Assembly: GCA_029891345.1 (NCBI GenBank)
Contig: CM057005.1
Location: forward strand, 67,093,760-67,157,759
Direction of reading: 5' to 3'
Origin: Dryococelus australis
Taxonomy: Eukaryota > Arthropoda > Insecta > Phasmatodea > Phasmatidae
DNA: 64,000 nt
The notes under the pieces were generated by a model. The model made no database searches, had not been told where the DNA came from, and saw only the letters and a program-made list of their open reading frames with translations. Shown piece after piece: positions 63,077-64,000 of the stretch. Position numbers and translations under genes: made by a program. Position 1 is the first letter of the stretch. Each line of letters begins with the position of its first letter.

Positions 63077-63315
63077 TAGGCTATTCACGGTAAAGTGAGC
63101 ACTTTTAAATGCCGTCTCGTTTGGAAAAAATAGTCCGTAAATATATTTCATTTTAGCCTTAGATGTTAGCTTCCGAGTGTGGTGGGATACACATACTGTG
63201 TTTATTACTTACATGGCATTATATATTTGAAAAAAGTAGTTGAAGGATAAAATATGGTTGAAAGAAAAAAAGTAACTAGAGCCTCAAAAATGGTCACTTT
63301 ACCGTGAACGGCCTA
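63077..63315. mobile_element. MITE family B (copy B3, variant interior)
   Basis: TAGGCTATTCACGGTAAAGT at the left, TTTACCGTGAACGGCCTA at the right, TA on both sides (63075-63076, 63316-63317). The interior shares TTAGCTTCCGAGTGTGGTGG with B2 (19885-20120). Confidence 0.9.
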
Positions 63316-63317
63316 TA

Positions 63318-64000
63318 GTCACTGTGCACTCGAGGGTTCCGACCAGGTTTCATCTGTTCGGAAGATATTTGGCAGTTGCACCGGTCGAAATCATCGTAAA
63401 AAAATTTTTAATGTCGTACAAGTAGTATTCGGACACTAATAAAGCTGGTTCCACAATAGTGCGTTGCGTTGCGTTGCGTTGCGATGAGCGGTAGCCAATC
63501 AGGTTGAAGCAGATTCCGTCGCAGCGCGTCGGCGTTGAGTGCGTTGCGCGAAATTCTTGAGTTGCGATTGTCGGCGTCAGCCTGCGGCGGAGAAGAAGAA
63601 GAAGAATCAGGGCTTGTTTAGAAGGAGAATTAACCCCCCCCCCCCCCTTTTTTTTTTTTAAACTACGATCGCGTTTACACCGATGTTTTCGTATTTGTAT
63701 TTTTTACTATTGCTGCGTGGATGTGTAAAATAGAAGACAAGGCTTATTATAGAAATCAACAATGTCATAGGATTCATTTATTAACAACAAAATAATTATC
63801 CTTTGTCTTATTATCTCATTCCCGCTAGTTTTCGTCACACATCGCGTTCATACTACCCTGTTTCCACTTAAAACATATAGTTTCAACTTTTTACGCTATG
63901 TCTTTTGTAACATTCGTGAGTAATATAAAATAGATGGTTCTGGGACACTTGGCGTCTGGCGGTGAAGCCGTGGAGCTTAACTAGCATATGTGGGCTGGCG
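63318..64000. other. Unassigned end stretch with short simple repeats
   Basis: A GCGTT repeat (GTGCGTTGCGTTGCGTTGCG) starts near 63459. A GAA run is near 63590, and a C-run followed by a T-run near 63635-63659. The segment 63440-63600 (AAGCTGGTTCCACAATAGTG, CCAATCAGG) resembles family F's left end (AAGCTGGGTTCACAACA) and may be one arm of a related element. No gene recognised. Confidence 0.4.

Overview
The window looks like repeat-rich nuclear DNA from an arthropod, most likely an insect. It is AT-rich, CpG is not depleted, no intact long gene is visible, and several tRNA-derived SINEs are present. One SINE (3112-3252) matches, from memory, a SINE type common in insect genomes. I cannot name the species. 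The host contributes at most two weak exon candidates: 9530-9626 on +, and 61323-61481 on -. Almost everything else recognisable is mobile DNA, and much of it is nested.

The centrepiece is a Polinton/Maverick at 21893-34130 (about 12.2 kb). It has terminal inverted repeats of about 370-395 bp and a 6-bp target duplication with one mismatch (GATGCC/GATACC). Its fossil gene set, left to right, is: protein-primed DNA polymerase B (+), major capsid (-), integrase (-), an unknown Polinton protein (+), a phospholipase A2-like domain (+), a pX-like membrane-active peptide (+), an adenain-like protease (+), an unknown protein (+), a packaging ATPase (-), a minor capsid protein (+), a BRO-N-like domain (-) and a small protein (-). 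The insertion is complete in outline, but its coding parts are decayed with many breaks. Two signals stand out. A TATAATAAATG-type motif lies at most gene starts, including two very tight divergent gene pairs. AT-rich hairpins, mostly sharing AATGG/CCATT stems, lie at gene ends. A second, older Polinton polymerase fragment fills 1-3110 on the minus strand and carries a SINE with an 11-bp target duplication.

The flanks are dominated by two related non-autonomous DNA transposon (MITE) families that share the terminus TAGGCTGTTCACGGTAAAGT. Family A is about 420 bp (about a dozen loci) and family B about 235 bp (seven loci). Nested copies at 34450-34948 and 11727-12802 act as empty-site evidence for TA target duplication. 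Other elements are two hAT-like elements with 8-bp target duplications (56514-57163 and 60711-61161), a probable Ty3/gypsy LTR (11727-12802), and several inverted-repeat families called D to K here. Four fuller copies and three fragments of one tRNA-SINE family, one other tRNA-SINE, tRNA-like fragments, two minisatellites (58272-58432, 58891-59481) and several microsatellites complete the picture.

Family letters (A to K) are local labels for this window, not database names. No search was run; family calls rest on motif recognition and on comparing copies by eye.
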